Shown: positions 54,892 through 63,622, counted from the stretch's first letter. The stretch is DNA of 64,000 nt from Schlegelella aquatica (GCF_026013905.1 NZ_CP110257.1:2440001-2504000), one strand, 5' to 3'. Numbers and translations are program-made. Notes: generated by a model from the sequence alone, not told the origin.

Positions 54892-57264
54892 ATGAAGGCG
54901 CTGGACCGCAAGCTGTGGCGCGATCTGCGCCTGATGTGGAGCCAGGCGCTGACGGTCGCGCTGGTGGTGGCGAGCGGCATTGCGGGGTTCCTCACGAGCC
55001 TGAGCGCGGTCGACTCGCTCGCGGCGGCCCGCGAGAGCTTCTACGCCAGCGGCCGCTTCGCCGACGTGTTCGCGTCGCTCAAGCGCGCGCCGCAGTCCAT
55101 GGCGCAGACGCTGCACACGCTGCCCGGCGTGGCCGACGTGCAGACCTCGCACGAGCAGGTGGTGCGGCTGGAGATCGAGGGCGTGGTCGACCCGATGCTG
55201 GGGCGCCTGATCGGCATCGACCCGCGCCTGCCGCGCCGCATGAATCAGGTCGTCGTGCGCCAGGGGCGGGGGCTCGACGCCGTGGAGGGCGACAGCCTGG
55301 AAGGCGCGCTGGCCGTGCTGGTCTCCGAGGGCTTCGCCACCGGCCGAGGGCTGCGCCCCGGCTCGCGCCTGACCGCCTTGCTCAACGGCAAACGCCGCGC
55401 GCTGTGGGTCGCCGGCATCGCCGTCTCGCCCGAGTACATCTTCGCCGGGCTGTCCGGGATGCCGGACCAGCGCAGTTTCGGCGTCTTCTGGGTGGACCGC
55501 AGTGCGCTGGACGCGGCCTACGACATGGAGGGAGCCTTCAACCAGGTGGCGGTCAAGCTCGCGCCGGGCGCCAGCGAACGCGCCGTGGCCGACCGGCTCA
55601 CGCGAGCGCTGGAGCGCTACGGCGCACGCGAGGCGGTGGGCCGGGAGGACCAGCCCTCGCACGCGATGCTGGACGCCGAGATCAAGGAGCAGCGCGTCCT
55701 CGGCACGGTGCTGCCGGCGATCTTTCTCGGCGTGGCGGCCTTCCTTCTCAACGTCGTGGTCTCGCGCATGGTCTCGACCCAGCGCGAACAGATCGCAGCG
55801 CTCAAGGCGCTCGGCTATCCGAACATCCGGATCGCGGGCCACTACCTGCGCTTCGTCATGGTGATCGTCGGGTGGGGGATCGTGCTCGGCATCGCGGTGG
55901 GCGACTGGCTGGGCGGCGCCTTCACCCGGCTGTACGCGGAGTTCTTCCACTTCCCCTCGATGGAGCATCGCCTGGCGCCGTGGCTCGTCGTGACCGGCGT
56001 CGGGTTGACGGTCCTGACCTCGGTGGCCGGCGCGCTGCACGCCATCGCGGCCACCGTGCGGCTCTCGCCGGCCGAGGCCATGCGCCCCCCCGCGCCCGGA
56101 CGCTACCGGCGCACGCTGGTGGAACGACTGGGCCTGCGAGGGCTGCCCCCCGCGCTGACGATGATCCTGCGCCAGATGGAGCGGCGGCCGGTGCGCACGG
56201 GGCTGTCCATCGGAGGCGTGGCAGCGGCCGTCGCCATCATCGTGATGGGCAATTTCGTGCGGGACGCCATCGACTACATCGTCGATTCGCAGTTCAACCG
56301 GGTCCTGCGCAGCGACGTCATCGTCTGGATGGCCGAGATCACCGACGAGTCGGCCCGCCACGAGCTCGCGCGGCTGCCCGGTGTGATCGCCGTCGAGCCG
56401 GGGCGCGACCTGGCGGTGCGGTTCGTGCACGGCCATCGCAGCGAACGAGGCTCCATCCAAGGCTACGAGACTCCGGCCGAGCTCCGCCGCGTGGTCGGCG
56501 TGGACGGCCGCGAAGTGCCGGTGCCCGAGGAGGGGCTGCTGCTCACCGACCGGCTGGCCGCCAAGCTGGGGGTGCGGGTGGGCGACCGTGTGCTCGTCGA
56601 GGCGATCGAGGGCAGCCGCCCGCAGCTGGAGCTGACGGTGGTCGCCACGGTGCAGGAGATGATGGGCCTGAACGCCTACATGAACCGCCATGCACTGAAC
56701 CGCGCCTTGCGTGAAGGCCGCATCGCCTCGCAGTACTCGCTCGCCGTCGAGCGCGGTCGTGAGGCGCAGTTGCTGCAGGCGCTCAAAGGCGTGCCCCGCG
56801 TCGTGGGCACCTTCAGCAAGGCCAGTCTGTTGCGCAACATGCAGGAAGTCAGCGCCCGCAACATCCGGCTGATGAGCACGGTGCTCACCATCTTCGCCAG
56901 TGTCATCGCGGTCGGCGTGGTCTACAACAACGCCCGCATCGCCCTGGCCGAGCGCACCTGGGAGCTGGCGAGCCTGCGGGTGCTGGGTTTCAGCCGGGCG
57001 GAAGTGTCGTCGCTGCTGCTCGGCGAGATGGCGATCGGCATCGCGGTGGCCCTGCCCTTGGGCATGCTGCTCGGGCTGGGTCTGACCCACGCCGTGGCCG
57101 AGGCCCTCAAGTCCGACCAGTTTCACTTTCCGGTCGTCATCCTGCCCCGCACCTACGCCTGGGCGGCGGTGTGCGTGGTGGCCGCCGGCCTGGCCAGCGC
57201 GCTCGTGGTGCGCCGCCGCATCGACCGGCTCGACATGGTGGCGGCTCTCAAAACCCGTGAATGA
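54892..57264 (+). CDS. FtsX/MacB-type ABC permease with duplicated domain
   Basis: 790-aa permease with a first helix near residues 20-40, a large periplasmic domain (about 45-260), three helices (about 275-420, VLPAIFLGVAAFLLNVVVSRM, GWGIVLGIAVGDWLGG), then a second set: LSIGGVAAAVAIIVMGNFV, another periplasmic domain (about 470-650) and three final helices (STVLTIFASVIAVGVVYNNARIALAER, LLLGEMAIGIAVALPLGMLLGLG, YAWAAVCVVAAGLASALVVRRR). This double-FtsX arrangement fits lipid or peptide export from the outer face of the inner membrane. It overlaps the HlyD gene by ATGA. Confidence 0.92.
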   Translation: MKALDRKLWRDLRLMWSQALTVALVVASGIAGFLTSLSAVDSLAAARESFYASGRFADVFASLKRAPQSMAQTLHTLPGVADVQTSHEQVVRLEIEGVVDPMLGRLIGIDPRLPRRMNQVVVRQGRGLDAVEGDSLEGALAVLVSEGFATGRGLRPGSRLTALLNGKRRALWVAGIAVSPEYIFAGLSGMPDQRSFGVFWVDRSALDAAYDMEGAFNQVAVKLAPGASERAVADRLTRALERYGAREAVGREDQPSHAMLDAEIKEQRVLGTVLPAIFLGVAAFLLNVVVSRMVSTQREQIAALKALGYPNIRIAGHYLRFVMVIVGWGIVLGIAVGDWLGGAFTRLYAEFFHFPSMEHRLAPWLVVTGVGLTVLTSVAGALHAIAATVRLSPAEAMRPPAPGRYRRTLVERLGLRGLPPALTMILRQMERRPVRTGLSIGGVAAAVAIIVMGNFVRDAIDYIVDSQFNRVLRSDVIVWMAEITDESARHELARLPGVIAVEPGRDLAVRFVHGHRSERGSIQGYETPAELRRVVGVDGREVPVPEEGLLLTDRLAAKLGVRVGDRVLVEAIEGSRPQLELTVVATVQEMMGLNAYMNRHALNRALREGRIASQYSLAVERGREAQLLQALKGVPRVVGTFSKASLLRNMQEVSARNIRLMSTVLTIFASVIAVGVVYNNARIALAERTWELASLRVLGFSRAEVSSLLLGEMAIGIAVALPLGMLLGLGLTHAVAEALKSDQFHFPVVILPRTYAWAAVCVVAAGLASALVVRRRIDRLDMVAALKTRE

Positions 57265-58496
57265 AGAAGAATCAAGAAACGATGAACACCAAACGCCTGC
57301 TCATCGCCGCGGCAGTGACAGCGAGCGTCGTGGCGGTGCTCGCCTGGGCCTTCGCACCGCGACCCCAAGCCGTCGAACTCGCCACCGTGCAGCGGGGCTT
57401 GTTCGAGCGCACGATCGACGAGGATGGCAAGACCCGCGTGCGCGACCGTTATGTCGTGGCTGCGCCGCTGGCGGGCCGCCTGGAGCGCATCACCCTGCGC
57501 GAGGGCGACCGGGTCGAGGCGCAGCAGGTGGTCGCGCGGCTCGCCCCGACCCTGGCGCCGATGCTCGACGCTCGCACCCTCGCCGAGCTGCGCGAGCGCG
57601 TCGGGGCGGCCGAGGCCCAGGTGCGCGCGGCCGGCGCGCGCGCGCAGCTCGCGCAGGTGCGGCAGCGCCAGGCCGAGGACGAATGGCAGCGCAACCAGGC
57701 CCTGGCGCAGCAGGGCTTCATCTCGGAGAGCCGCCTGACCTCGGCGCGCCTGACCCGGGAAGCTGCCCTGCGCGAACAGGCTGCCGCCGCGCAGGAACTC
57801 GAGACGGCCCGGCACCTGCTGGCGCAGGCGCGGGCCGCGGTGCGGGCGACGCAGCCCGGCGACCCGGCCCCCGGCCGGCTGTTCGAGGTGCGCTCGCCGA
57901 TCGCGGCGCAGGTGCTGCGCGTGCCCCAGACGAGCGAGGGCGTCGTCGCCCTCGGCACGCCCCTGATGGAACTGGGCGACACCGCCGACCTGGAGATCGT
58001 GGCGGAGTTGCTGACGTCCGACGCGGTGCAGGTGCAGCCCGGCATGCCGGCGCGCATCGAGCGCTGGGGCGGCCCTCAGGTGCTCGAGGCGCGTGTGAAG
58101 CGCGTCGAGCCCGGCGCCTTCACCAAGGTGTCGGCCCTCGGCGTGGAAGAACAGCGCGTCGAGGTGCTGCTCGAGCTGGCCTCTTCGCCGGCCGAGCGCG
58201 CCGCGCTGGGCGACGGCTACCGCGTGGGGGTGCGGCTCGTGGCGCAATCCGTGCCCGATGCGCTGCTGGTGCCCGTGAGTGCGGTGTTCCCGCATCCGGA
58301 GCAGCCCGGGCGCATGGCCGCCTTCACCCTGCGCGACGGTCGCGCCTTGCTGCGCACGGTGGAGGTGGGCGGTCGCAATGGCGTGCACGCCTGGGTGCGC
58401 CAGGGGCTGGACGAGGCAGAGCAGGTCATCGTGTACCCGCCGCCCAACGTGCACGACGGGGTGCGCGTGCAGCCGCGCAAGCGCAACCCGCGCTGA
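57261..58496 (+). CDS. HlyD-family periplasmic adaptor (membrane fusion protein)
   Basis: 411-aa adaptor with an N-terminal membrane anchor (about residues 12-30, LLIAAAVTASVVAVLAWAFA), a lipoyl/barrel-sandwich half motif (VVAAPLAGRLERITLREGDRVEAQQVV), a long alpha-helical coiled-coil hairpin (about 100-200) and the second half motif with beta-barrel (FEVRSPIAAQVLRVP, PGMPARIERWGG). It bridges the permease to the outer membrane or delivers substrate. The start may be ATG 57261, coupled to the permease stop, or ATG 57282. No outer-membrane channel gene is adjacent. Confidence 0.92.
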   Translation: MKKNQETMNTKRLLIAAAVTASVVAVLAWAFAPRPQAVELATVQRGLFERTIDEDGKTRVRDRYVVAAPLAGRLERITLREGDRVEAQQVVARLAPTLAPMLDARTLAELRERVGAAEAQVRAAGARAQLAQVRQRQAEDEWQRNQALAQQGFISESRLTSARLTREAALREQAAAAQELETARHLLAQARAAVRATQPGDPAPGRLFEVRSPIAAQVLRVPQTSEGVVALGTPLMELGDTADLEIVAELLTSDAVQVQPGMPARIERWGGPQVLEARVKRVEPGAFTKVSALGVEEQRVEVLLELASSPAERAALGDGYRVGVRLVAQSVPDALLVPVSAVFPHPEQPGRMAAFTLRDGRALLRTVEVGGRNGVHAWVRQGLDEAEQVIVYPPPNVHDGVRVQPRKRNPR

Positions 58497-58515
58497 TCCG
58501 CGCCCTGCCCCGCCC

Positions 58516-59349
58516 TCACGCGCTGGCGATCCAGCCTTCCAGTGGGTCGATCTCGGCAGGCTGGCCCCACCGCGGCTGCCGTGCCGCCCAGGCGGCCTGC
58601 ATCATGCAGAGCACGGCGTCCAACAGGTCGCCCATCGCTTCGTCCACCAGCGCCTCGCGCTGCGCGTGCGTGAGCCGCAGCCGCAGTGCCAGCCGGGTGC
58701 GCCCCTGTTCCAGCGCCTCGACGATGTCCTTGCGCGCGATCAGCCGCTCGGGTGTTTGCCGCGCCTTGTCGTCGGCCTTGTAGCTTCGGTTCCCGACGAG
58801 CTCGCGCGCGAGCAGCCCAGGGTAGCCTTCCAGCGCCACGCGCGCCGGGTCACCTTCGTGAAGGCCGGGCAGATGGACGCCGGCGTCGAGCAGGGCCGGC
58901 GCGCCGGCATGGAGCATGAGCGCGACCGGCGGGTTGACCCACTTCATCGACGGCGAGGAGCCGGCCGATGCCTCGCACGCGCGGTGCGCGAACTTGGCGC
59001 CCGCCGGCCGCGCCGCACAGAAGGCGGCGAAGGTCGCGCGGATCTCGTCTCGGTCCAGGCCGCGATAGTGCTCGATCAACGGGCGCCAGTGTGTCGGCCA
59101 GCCCAGGTGAACCACCAGCTCGCGCGGCAGCCCGAAGGGGAAGTCGAGCGCCGCGACCCACGGGCCGGGCGTGGCCAGCCACCTGGCGAACGACGCCTCG
59201 TCCGGCAGCCGCTCCAGCGTGTGCAGACGCACCGCGCCGCCTTCCAGCTCGCCGCAGGCCACGGTGATCGGCTTGCGACGTGTGGGCCGGCTGGTGAAAT
59301 CGACCCCCGCCACGCGGGCGGACGGGAAAGGAGGTGCACACGCGTTCAT
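58516..59349 (-). CDS. DUF429 domain protein (RNase H-like fold, predicted nuclease)
   Basis: 277-aa protein with AGVDFTSRPTRRKPITVACGELEG at the N-terminus (an Asp in the first strand as in RNase H-like folds), AALDFPFGLPRELV with a second acidic strand and a C-terminal segment DEAMGDLLDAVLCMMQAAWAARQ with late acidic residues, the DUF429 pattern. A nuclease role is predicted for the family but unproven. ATG 59349 is chosen; the longer frame begins in poor context. It is convergent with the HlyD gene, 19 bases apart. Confidence 0.85.
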   Translation of the reverse strand: MNACAPPFPSARVAGVDFTSRPTRRKPITVACGELEGGAVRLHTLERLPDEASFARWLATPGPWVAALDFPFGLPRELVVHLGWPTHWRPLIEHYRGLDRDEIRATFAAFCAARPAGAKFAHRACEASAGSSPSMKWVNPPVALMLHAGAPALLDAGVHLPGLHEGDPARVALEGYPGLLARELVGNRSYKADDKARQTPERLIARKDIVEALEQGRTRLALRLRLTHAQREALVDEAMGDLLDAVLCMMQAAWAARQPRWGQPAEIDPLEGWIASA

Positions 59350-59516
59350 GCAGATCGACGACGGGTTCCGGGTGAAAAAGTGCAGCGCCCGCCCGGTCGG
59401 CACCCGCAGGCAGCACGTCGGCCTGGGCCGCAACCCCTATGATCGCTGCTTCCGCGGCCGCCGCCGGCCCGCGCCTTCTGCCGTCCGTCGCCGTCGTTCG
59501 AGTTCCGGTGCGACCC

Positions 59517-60656
59517 ATGCCCGAACCCTTGCCTCCATCCGTGCCCTCTTCCCCTGCCGCTGCCTGCGCGCGCCGCCCACGGCTCGCGCGAGCGCTCCTG
59601 GGCTCGGCCGCGATCCTGGCCGTGCTCGGTGTGCTGTTGGCCGTCGGTTGGCGGCTGGCCGTGCGCGAACTGCACGACCAACTGCAGACGGCCCTCGGTC
59701 CGCGCAGCGAGGTGGGCGAGATCGTCGTCGGCTGGCAGGCCGTCGAGGTGCGGCATCTGCGCATCCGCGCGGCACGGCAGGGCCCGACGGCGTGGCCCGC
59801 CGAGGACGAGCTTCGCGCCGAGCGCGTGGTCGTGGTGCCGGATCTGCGCAGCCTGCTCAGCGCAACGGTGCGCATCCGCCGGGTCGAGATCGAGGACGGC
59901 TACGTGAGTCTGCTGCGCACCCGCGACGGCCGGCTGAAGGTACTGCCCGCCTTGCTCGACAGCGGGCGCACCGCCGGCGGGGCGCAGGGCCAGGCGGTGG
60001 CCGTGCACCTCGGTGAAGTGCGATGGGTGGGCGGCGCGTTGGAGTTCTTCGACGCATCGGTGCGCCGCCCTGCGCTCAAGCTGCGGCTGGAGCGACTGGA
60101 TGCGCGCGTGGGCCCGCTCGACCTGCCGCGACTGGACAGCACCACCGGCCTGCGAATGGACGGCGTGCTCAAGGGCGTGCAGCGCGACGGTCGCGTCCAT
60201 CTCAGCGGGGAGGCGGTCTTCGGAAGGCGCGAGGTGCGCTTGCATACCGACCTGCGCGGCGTCGATCTGGTCGCGCTGCAGCCCTACTTGCTCAAGGTGA
60301 CCGAGGCAGGCGTCAAGCGGGGCAGCCTGGACCTGCGCATGCAGGCCACCGTGAGGCAGGAACGGCTGAACGCGCCCGGCCATGTCACGCTCACCGGGTT
60401 GGAGCTCAACGCTTCGGGCGGCGTGCTCGGCACCTTCGCCGGGGTGCCCCGGCAGGCGGTCGTGGCGGCCATGAGCAAGAACGGTCGCATCGACCTCGAC
60501 TTCACACTCGAGGGCCGCCTGGACGACCCCGATTTCTCGCTCAACGAGAACGTCGCCACCAAGATCGCATCCGGGCTGGCCGAAAGCCTGGGCGTGAGCG
60601 TCGGGGGCGTCGTGCAGGGGGTGGGCGACGTCATCAAGGGGCTGTTCGGGCGCTGA
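59517..60656 (+). CDS. DUF748/AsmA-like inner-membrane-anchored periplasmic protein
   Basis: About 379-aa protein with one N-terminal membrane helix (about residues 26-45, ALLGSAAILAVLGVLLAVGW) and a periplasmic part of repeating beta-strand units (VEVRHLRIRA, VRIRRVEIEDGYVSLLRTRDGRLKVLPAL, VGGALEFFDASVRRPALKLRLERLDARVG) typical of DUF748/AsmA proteins, relatives of TamB with a possible lipid-handling role. The family C-terminus LNENVATKIASGLAESLGVSVGGVVQGVGDVIKGLFG is present. The start is uncertain; ATG 59517 is chosen. A 12-bp repeat overlaps the stop codon. Confidence 0.8.
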   Translation: MPEPLPPSVPSSPAAACARRPRLARALLGSAAILAVLGVLLAVGWRLAVRELHDQLQTALGPRSEVGEIVVGWQAVEVRHLRIRAARQGPTAWPAEDELRAERVVVVPDLRSLLSATVRIRRVEIEDGYVSLLRTRDGRLKVLPALLDSGRTAGGAQGQAVAVHLGEVRWVGGALEFFDASVRRPALKLRLERLDARVGPLDLPRLDSTTGLRMDGVLKGVQRDGRVHLSGEAVFGRREVRLHTDLRGVDLVALQPYLLKVTEAGVKRGSLDLRMQATVRQERLNAPGHVTLTGLELNASGGVLGTFAGVPRQAVVAAMSKNGRIDLDFTLEGRLDDPDFSLNENVATKIASGLAESLGVSVGGVVQGVGDVIKGLFGR

Positions 60657-60683
60657 GGCGGGCGCTGAGACGGGCGCTGGTCG
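60648..60683. repeat. 12-bp triplication across a stop codon
   Basis: GGGCGCTGAGGC, GGGCGCTGAGAC and GGGCGCTGGTCG run in tandem; the first copy contains the stop codon of the DUF748-like gene. Slippage here would not change the protein. The other 87 bases to the BLUF gene end contain nothing I can name. Confidence 0.7.
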
Positions 60684-60770
60684 CGGCACAGGCTCACCCC
60701 GCCCCCAGCCGGGGGAAGTGCCCGGCCGCGGCCGCCTGCGCTCCGGCACCCCGGCTCTGGCGCCTCGTCC

Positions 60771-61196
60771 TCAACAGCGCCCGATGATCGAGGCGGTGGC
60801 GATCAGTTCTTCGAGCAGCGCCAGCGAGGCCCGGCCCGACACCGCATAGGGGTCCAGCGTCGGCTTCTCCGAGTACTTGAGCAGCAGCGACGGGTTGACC
60901 TTCGAGAGGTTGACCTGACCCATCGTCCAGCCGGCGAAATGCCGCTCGCTGATCTCTTGGTAGTGGAGCAGGGTCACGTCGCGGTGGCGTGGATCGCGCA
61001 CGATCTCGTTGTAGAGGTGGTTGACCGCCTCGCGGCCCCCTTCGAGCACCTGCATGAAGATGTCGCCGCTCCAGCACAGGATGCCGGTGATGCCCAGGGC
61101 GGGGTTGTGTTCGCGAGACTGCGCCAGGATGGATTCGATCACTTCCTGCGTGAGCGCCTCGGCGGCGCGGCTCGCGTAGAGCAGACGGATGAGCAT
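60771..61196 (-). CDS. BLUF-domain blue-light photoreceptor
   Basis: 141-aa short BLUF protein that binds FAD and senses blue light. The key residues are present: Tyr7 in RLLYASRA, Asn31 in SREHNPALGITGIL, Gln49 in FMQVLEGG, and Trp90 and Met92 in FAGWTMG. The region DPRHRDVTLLHY also fits. A C-terminal helix region (about 105-141) is the only addition, so it must act through a partner protein. ATG 61196 is 4 bases after the folE stop, in one operon with it. Confidence 0.93.
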   Translation of the reverse strand: MLIRLLYASRAAEALTQEVIESILAQSREHNPALGITGILCWSGDIFMQVLEGGREAVNHLYNEIVRDPRHRDVTLLHYQEISERHFAGWTMGQVNLSKVNPSLLLKYSEKPTLDPYAVSGRASLALLEELIATASIIGRC

Positions 61197-61200
61197 GGCG

Positions 61201-61917
61201 TCAATCCCTTCGTTGGTTGAGCAGCGCGAGGAACTCCCGACGCAGGTTGGCGTCCTTGAGGAACGCGCCGCGCATGACACTGTTGACCATCTTGGAGCCC
61301 ATGTCCTTGACGCCGCGCCACTGCATGCAGAAATGATCGGCCTCCATCACGATGGCCAGGCCGTCCGGTTGCATCTTCTCCTGCAGCAGATCGGCCACCT
61401 GCGTGACCGCTTCTTCCTGGATCTGGGGGCGGCTCATGATCCACTCGGCCAACCGCGCGTACTTCGACAGGCCGATGAGGTTGGAGTGCTCGTTCGGCAT
61501 GACGCCGATCCACAGCTTGCCGATGATCGGGCAGAAGTGGTGCGAGCAGGCGCTGCGCACCGTCACCGGCCCGACGATCATCAGCTCGTTCAGACGCTCG
61601 ACGTTGGGAAACTCGGTGACCGCCGGGATCTTGGCATAGCGTCCCTTGAACACCTCGTGCAGGTACATCTTGGCCACTCGCCGCGCCGTGTCCTGGGTGT
61701 TGTGGTCGCTCTCGGTGTCGATGACCAGGCTCTCCAGCACACCGGCGATCTTGCCCTGCACCTCGTCGAGCAGCTGCTCCAGCTCGCCCGGCCGGATGAA
61801 GTCGGAGATGTTGTCGTTGGCATGGAATCGGCGGTGCGCCGCCTTCAGGCGCTCACGAATGCGCACCGACACGGGCACGCCTTCATCGGCGGCAGAGTGG
61901 GGAGAGTGGGTCGTCAT
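61201..61917 (-). CDS. folE: GTP cyclohydrolase I
   Basis: 238-aa zinc enzyme that converts GTP to 7,8-dihydroneopterin triphosphate, the first step of tetrahydrofolate and pterin synthesis. Zinc ligands are Cys124, His127 (CSHHFCP) and Cys197 (ADHFCMQ); GPVTVRSACSHHFCPIIGK and IGLSKYARLAEW are strongly conserved. It has an N-terminal extension compared with the shortest FolE forms. ATG 61917 is used; an in-frame TTG lies 9 bases upstream. The BLUF photoreceptor gene follows immediately, which suggests light-linked pterin or folate control. Confidence 0.95.
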   Translation of the reverse strand: MTTHSPHSAADEGVPVSVRIRERLKAAHRRFHANDNISDFIRPGELEQLLDEVQGKIAGVLESLVIDTESDHNTQDTARRVAKMYLHEVFKGRYAKIPAVTEFPNVERLNELMIVGPVTVRSACSHHFCPIIGKLWIGVMPNEHSNLIGLSKYARLAEWIMSRPQIQEEAVTQVADLLQEKMQPDGLAIVMEADHFCMQWRGVKDMGSKMVNSVMRGAFLKDANLRREFLALLNQRRD

Positions 61918-62115
61918 GGCAGGCAATCTCGTGTGGTTGCAAAGGATGCTAACCCATGGGGCCGGACGCTGCCGACCGCCCCGCCGGGGGGCCGGCGCCC
62001 CTTGGGAAGCGCCCCGCCCGGGCGCCGACGAACGCCGCGGCCCCGTGTGGGCATATGGTTTGCTCCACCCCTGCCGCTGGCGTCACCGACGCCCCCTGCA
62101 CACCACGAGGACAAC

Positions 62116-62343
62116 ATGAGCAGCAATCACACCCTGGTGATCGGCAAGTACCGCATCTCGCCCCTGGTCAAGGCCCTGGACGACGGCACTTATCGCGCCT
62201 CCGTCTCGATCCGCTCCGGCCAAGGGCTGGCCAGCTGCGATCGCGTGATTCGCTTCACCGGCCGCTTCGAAAGCGCCGAGGCTGCGGCCCGCTACGCGCA
62301 GGAGCAGGCCATCCTCTGGACCCAGCAGCCGGTGGCCAGCTAG
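62116..62343 (+). CDS. Small conserved hypothetical protein
   Basis: 75-aa protein beginning MSSNHTLVIGKYRISPLVKAL with GRFESAEAAARYAQEQAILW near the end. ACGAGGACAAC gives a good ribosome binding site. It looks like a small beta-alpha fold; I recall similar short proteins in Burkholderiales, but their function is unknown. It is divergent from folE. Confidence 0.75.
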   Translation: MSSNHTLVIGKYRISPLVKALDDGTYRASVSIRSGQGLASCDRVIRFTGRFESAEAAARYAQEQAILWTQQPVAS

Positions 62344-62481
62344 CCGCCCGGCTTGGCGCGGCGCCGCCCGGCCTGTAGGCGAACACTGACATCGCCGACA
62401 GGCATGCGCGAAGTGCGCATCGCGGCCCTCGTCGCTACGATGGTCTCCATCGCATCGATGACACGACGAGGAGCACACGTG

Positions 62482-62673
62482 ATGAAAGAGCGCCAGGAGC
62501 AACGCCGGTGGATCGAACGGTGCGCCGCACGGCTGCGCGCCCGCATGGGAGCGCCCCGGGATGCGGTGCACGAATGGGCACGTGCCGCATGGCAGGCCTG
62601 CCAAGGCCGGCAATGCCCCGAACGCACGGCGGAAGCCCTGGCGGCCGCTTGCGCCGTCGACTACCGGCGCTGA
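62482..62673 (+). CDS. Small basic hypothetical protein
   Basis: 63-aa protein starting MKERQEQRRWIERCAARLRARMG, with two late cysteines (CQGRQCPE). GAGGAG lies 8 bases upstream of ATG 62482, and a TACGAT hexamer near 62437 could be a -10. No family recognised. It is convergent with the second hemerythrin gene, 13 bases apart. Confidence 0.6.
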   Translation: MKERQEQRRWIERCAARLRARMGAPRDAVHEWARAAWQACQGRQCPERTAEALAAACAVDYRR

Positions 62674-62686
62674 AGCGCGGGCCCCT

Positions 62687-63274
62687 TCAGCGGCGTCGCC
62701 ACCACGACGAGGTCATACGCCCGGCCCATTGGGTGCCGGCATGCCAGGCAGCGGTCGCCGCGCCGACCGCGCTCTCGGGCAGCGCTTGCCAGGCCGTGGC
62801 TCCCAGCTCGCCGGCGCGCTGGGCCGTCAGTTCGACCCGGCGTCGGGCCATTCGCAAACCCAGTTCGCCCAGCCGCTCGGGCAGCAGCCGTTCGGCGGCG
62901 GGCAGCAAGGTCGTCTCCTCATCGGCCACGTGGTGCAGCACGTCGCGCATCAAGTCGAGGAACGTCTTGTCGTAGTCGGGCTCGCTGGCCGCCATGCTGC
63001 GCAGGCGCGTGATGGCGAGCCGCATGTGGTCGTGCTCGGGGAAGCTCTTGGCGACCAATTCGGAGTCCGGGCCGAGCTCACGCATGGCCGGGTAGAAGAT
63101 CTCCTCCTCGAGGTCCGCGTGGATCTCCACGGCGAGACACACATTGCGCACCAACGCCTGCTTGCGCTCGGCCGGCATGTCCGCGCGGAACTGATGGAAG
63201 GTGGCCAACGCATGCGCGTGGTCCGCTCGGATCTGCTCCGTGACGGACGGGGCGAGGGTGTGAAGGAGAGCCAT
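62687..63274 (-). CDS. Hemerythrin HHE-domain protein (second)
   Basis: 195-aa protein of the hemerythrin HHE family. Candidate di-iron ligands are His in IRADHAHALATFHQF, EIHADLEEEIFYP, EHDHMRLAI and HHVADEETTLLP, in the usual order. A C-terminal Ala-rich helix and an Arg-rich tail (SSWWRRR) follow. It differs from the hemerythrin at 13097 and has no FNR-type box directly upstream; its leader runs into a 117-base gap beside the riboswitch. Confidence 0.88.
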   Translation of the reverse strand: MALLHTLAPSVTEQIRADHAHALATFHQFRADMPAERKQALVRNVCLAVEIHADLEEEIFYPAMRELGPDSELVAKSFPEHDHMRLAITRLRSMAASEPDYDKTFLDLMRDVLHHVADEETTLLPAAERLLPERLGELGLRMARRRVELTAQRAGELGATAWQALPESAVGAATAAWHAGTQWAGRMTSSWWRRR

Positions 63275-63391
63275 GGCAGAAGACGTTTCGTGGGACCGCA
63301 CCGCAAGCGGCATTCCGCGTTCAGCAAATGCCATGCCCGCGAGGCCCGTGGCTGAGCGCGCCGGCAAGGGGCTGGTACACTGCAGCCCGTC

Positions 63392-63558
63392 ATTGGGGAG
63401 TAGCCGCCTCCTCGCCCCCCCTGGCGACGAGGAGCCTGCGTCAACATACTTGCTCGCCCGACATCCCCCCGAGCGCGGGCCGACCACGGCGGCCGCACCG
63501 AGGGCCGGGCAGGCATGGCGCAGGCGGTCCCGCGGACCTGGCAAGACCTTTGACCGCT
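63392..63558 (+). ncRNA. yybP-ykoY manganese riboswitch
   Basis: The conserved yybP-ykoY segments appear in order: GGGGAGTAG (63395-63403), GCGTCAACATACTTG (63438-63452) and GACCTTTGACCGCT near the 3' end (63545-63558). It lies upstream of a GDT1/UPF0016 gene, a known yybP-ykoY target class in proteobacteria. The aptamer binds Mn2+ and turns on export genes. A TGGTACACT extended -10 at about 63373-63381 could be its promoter. Confidence 0.9.
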
Positions 63559-63591
63559 CACGCACGGGATCGGGCCGGCGTGCGAGCGGTC
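63552..63591 (+). promoter_or_regulatory. Alternative hairpin overlapping the riboswitch end (expression platform)
   Basis: GACCGCT, the last conserved bases of the aptamer, can pair with AGCGGTC downstream, and CGCACG with CGTGCG inside it: 13 pairs with a 2-base CA bulge and a 12-base loop. Forming it would use bases that belong to the aptamer, so the two structures exclude each other, as in a riboswitch switch. There is no T tract, so control is probably by translation or Rho rather than a standard terminator. The ATG lies 31 bases beyond. Confidence 0.6.
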
Positions 63592-63622
63592 GATCGTCTG
63601 CCACCGGCCCCGGACTGCTTGG

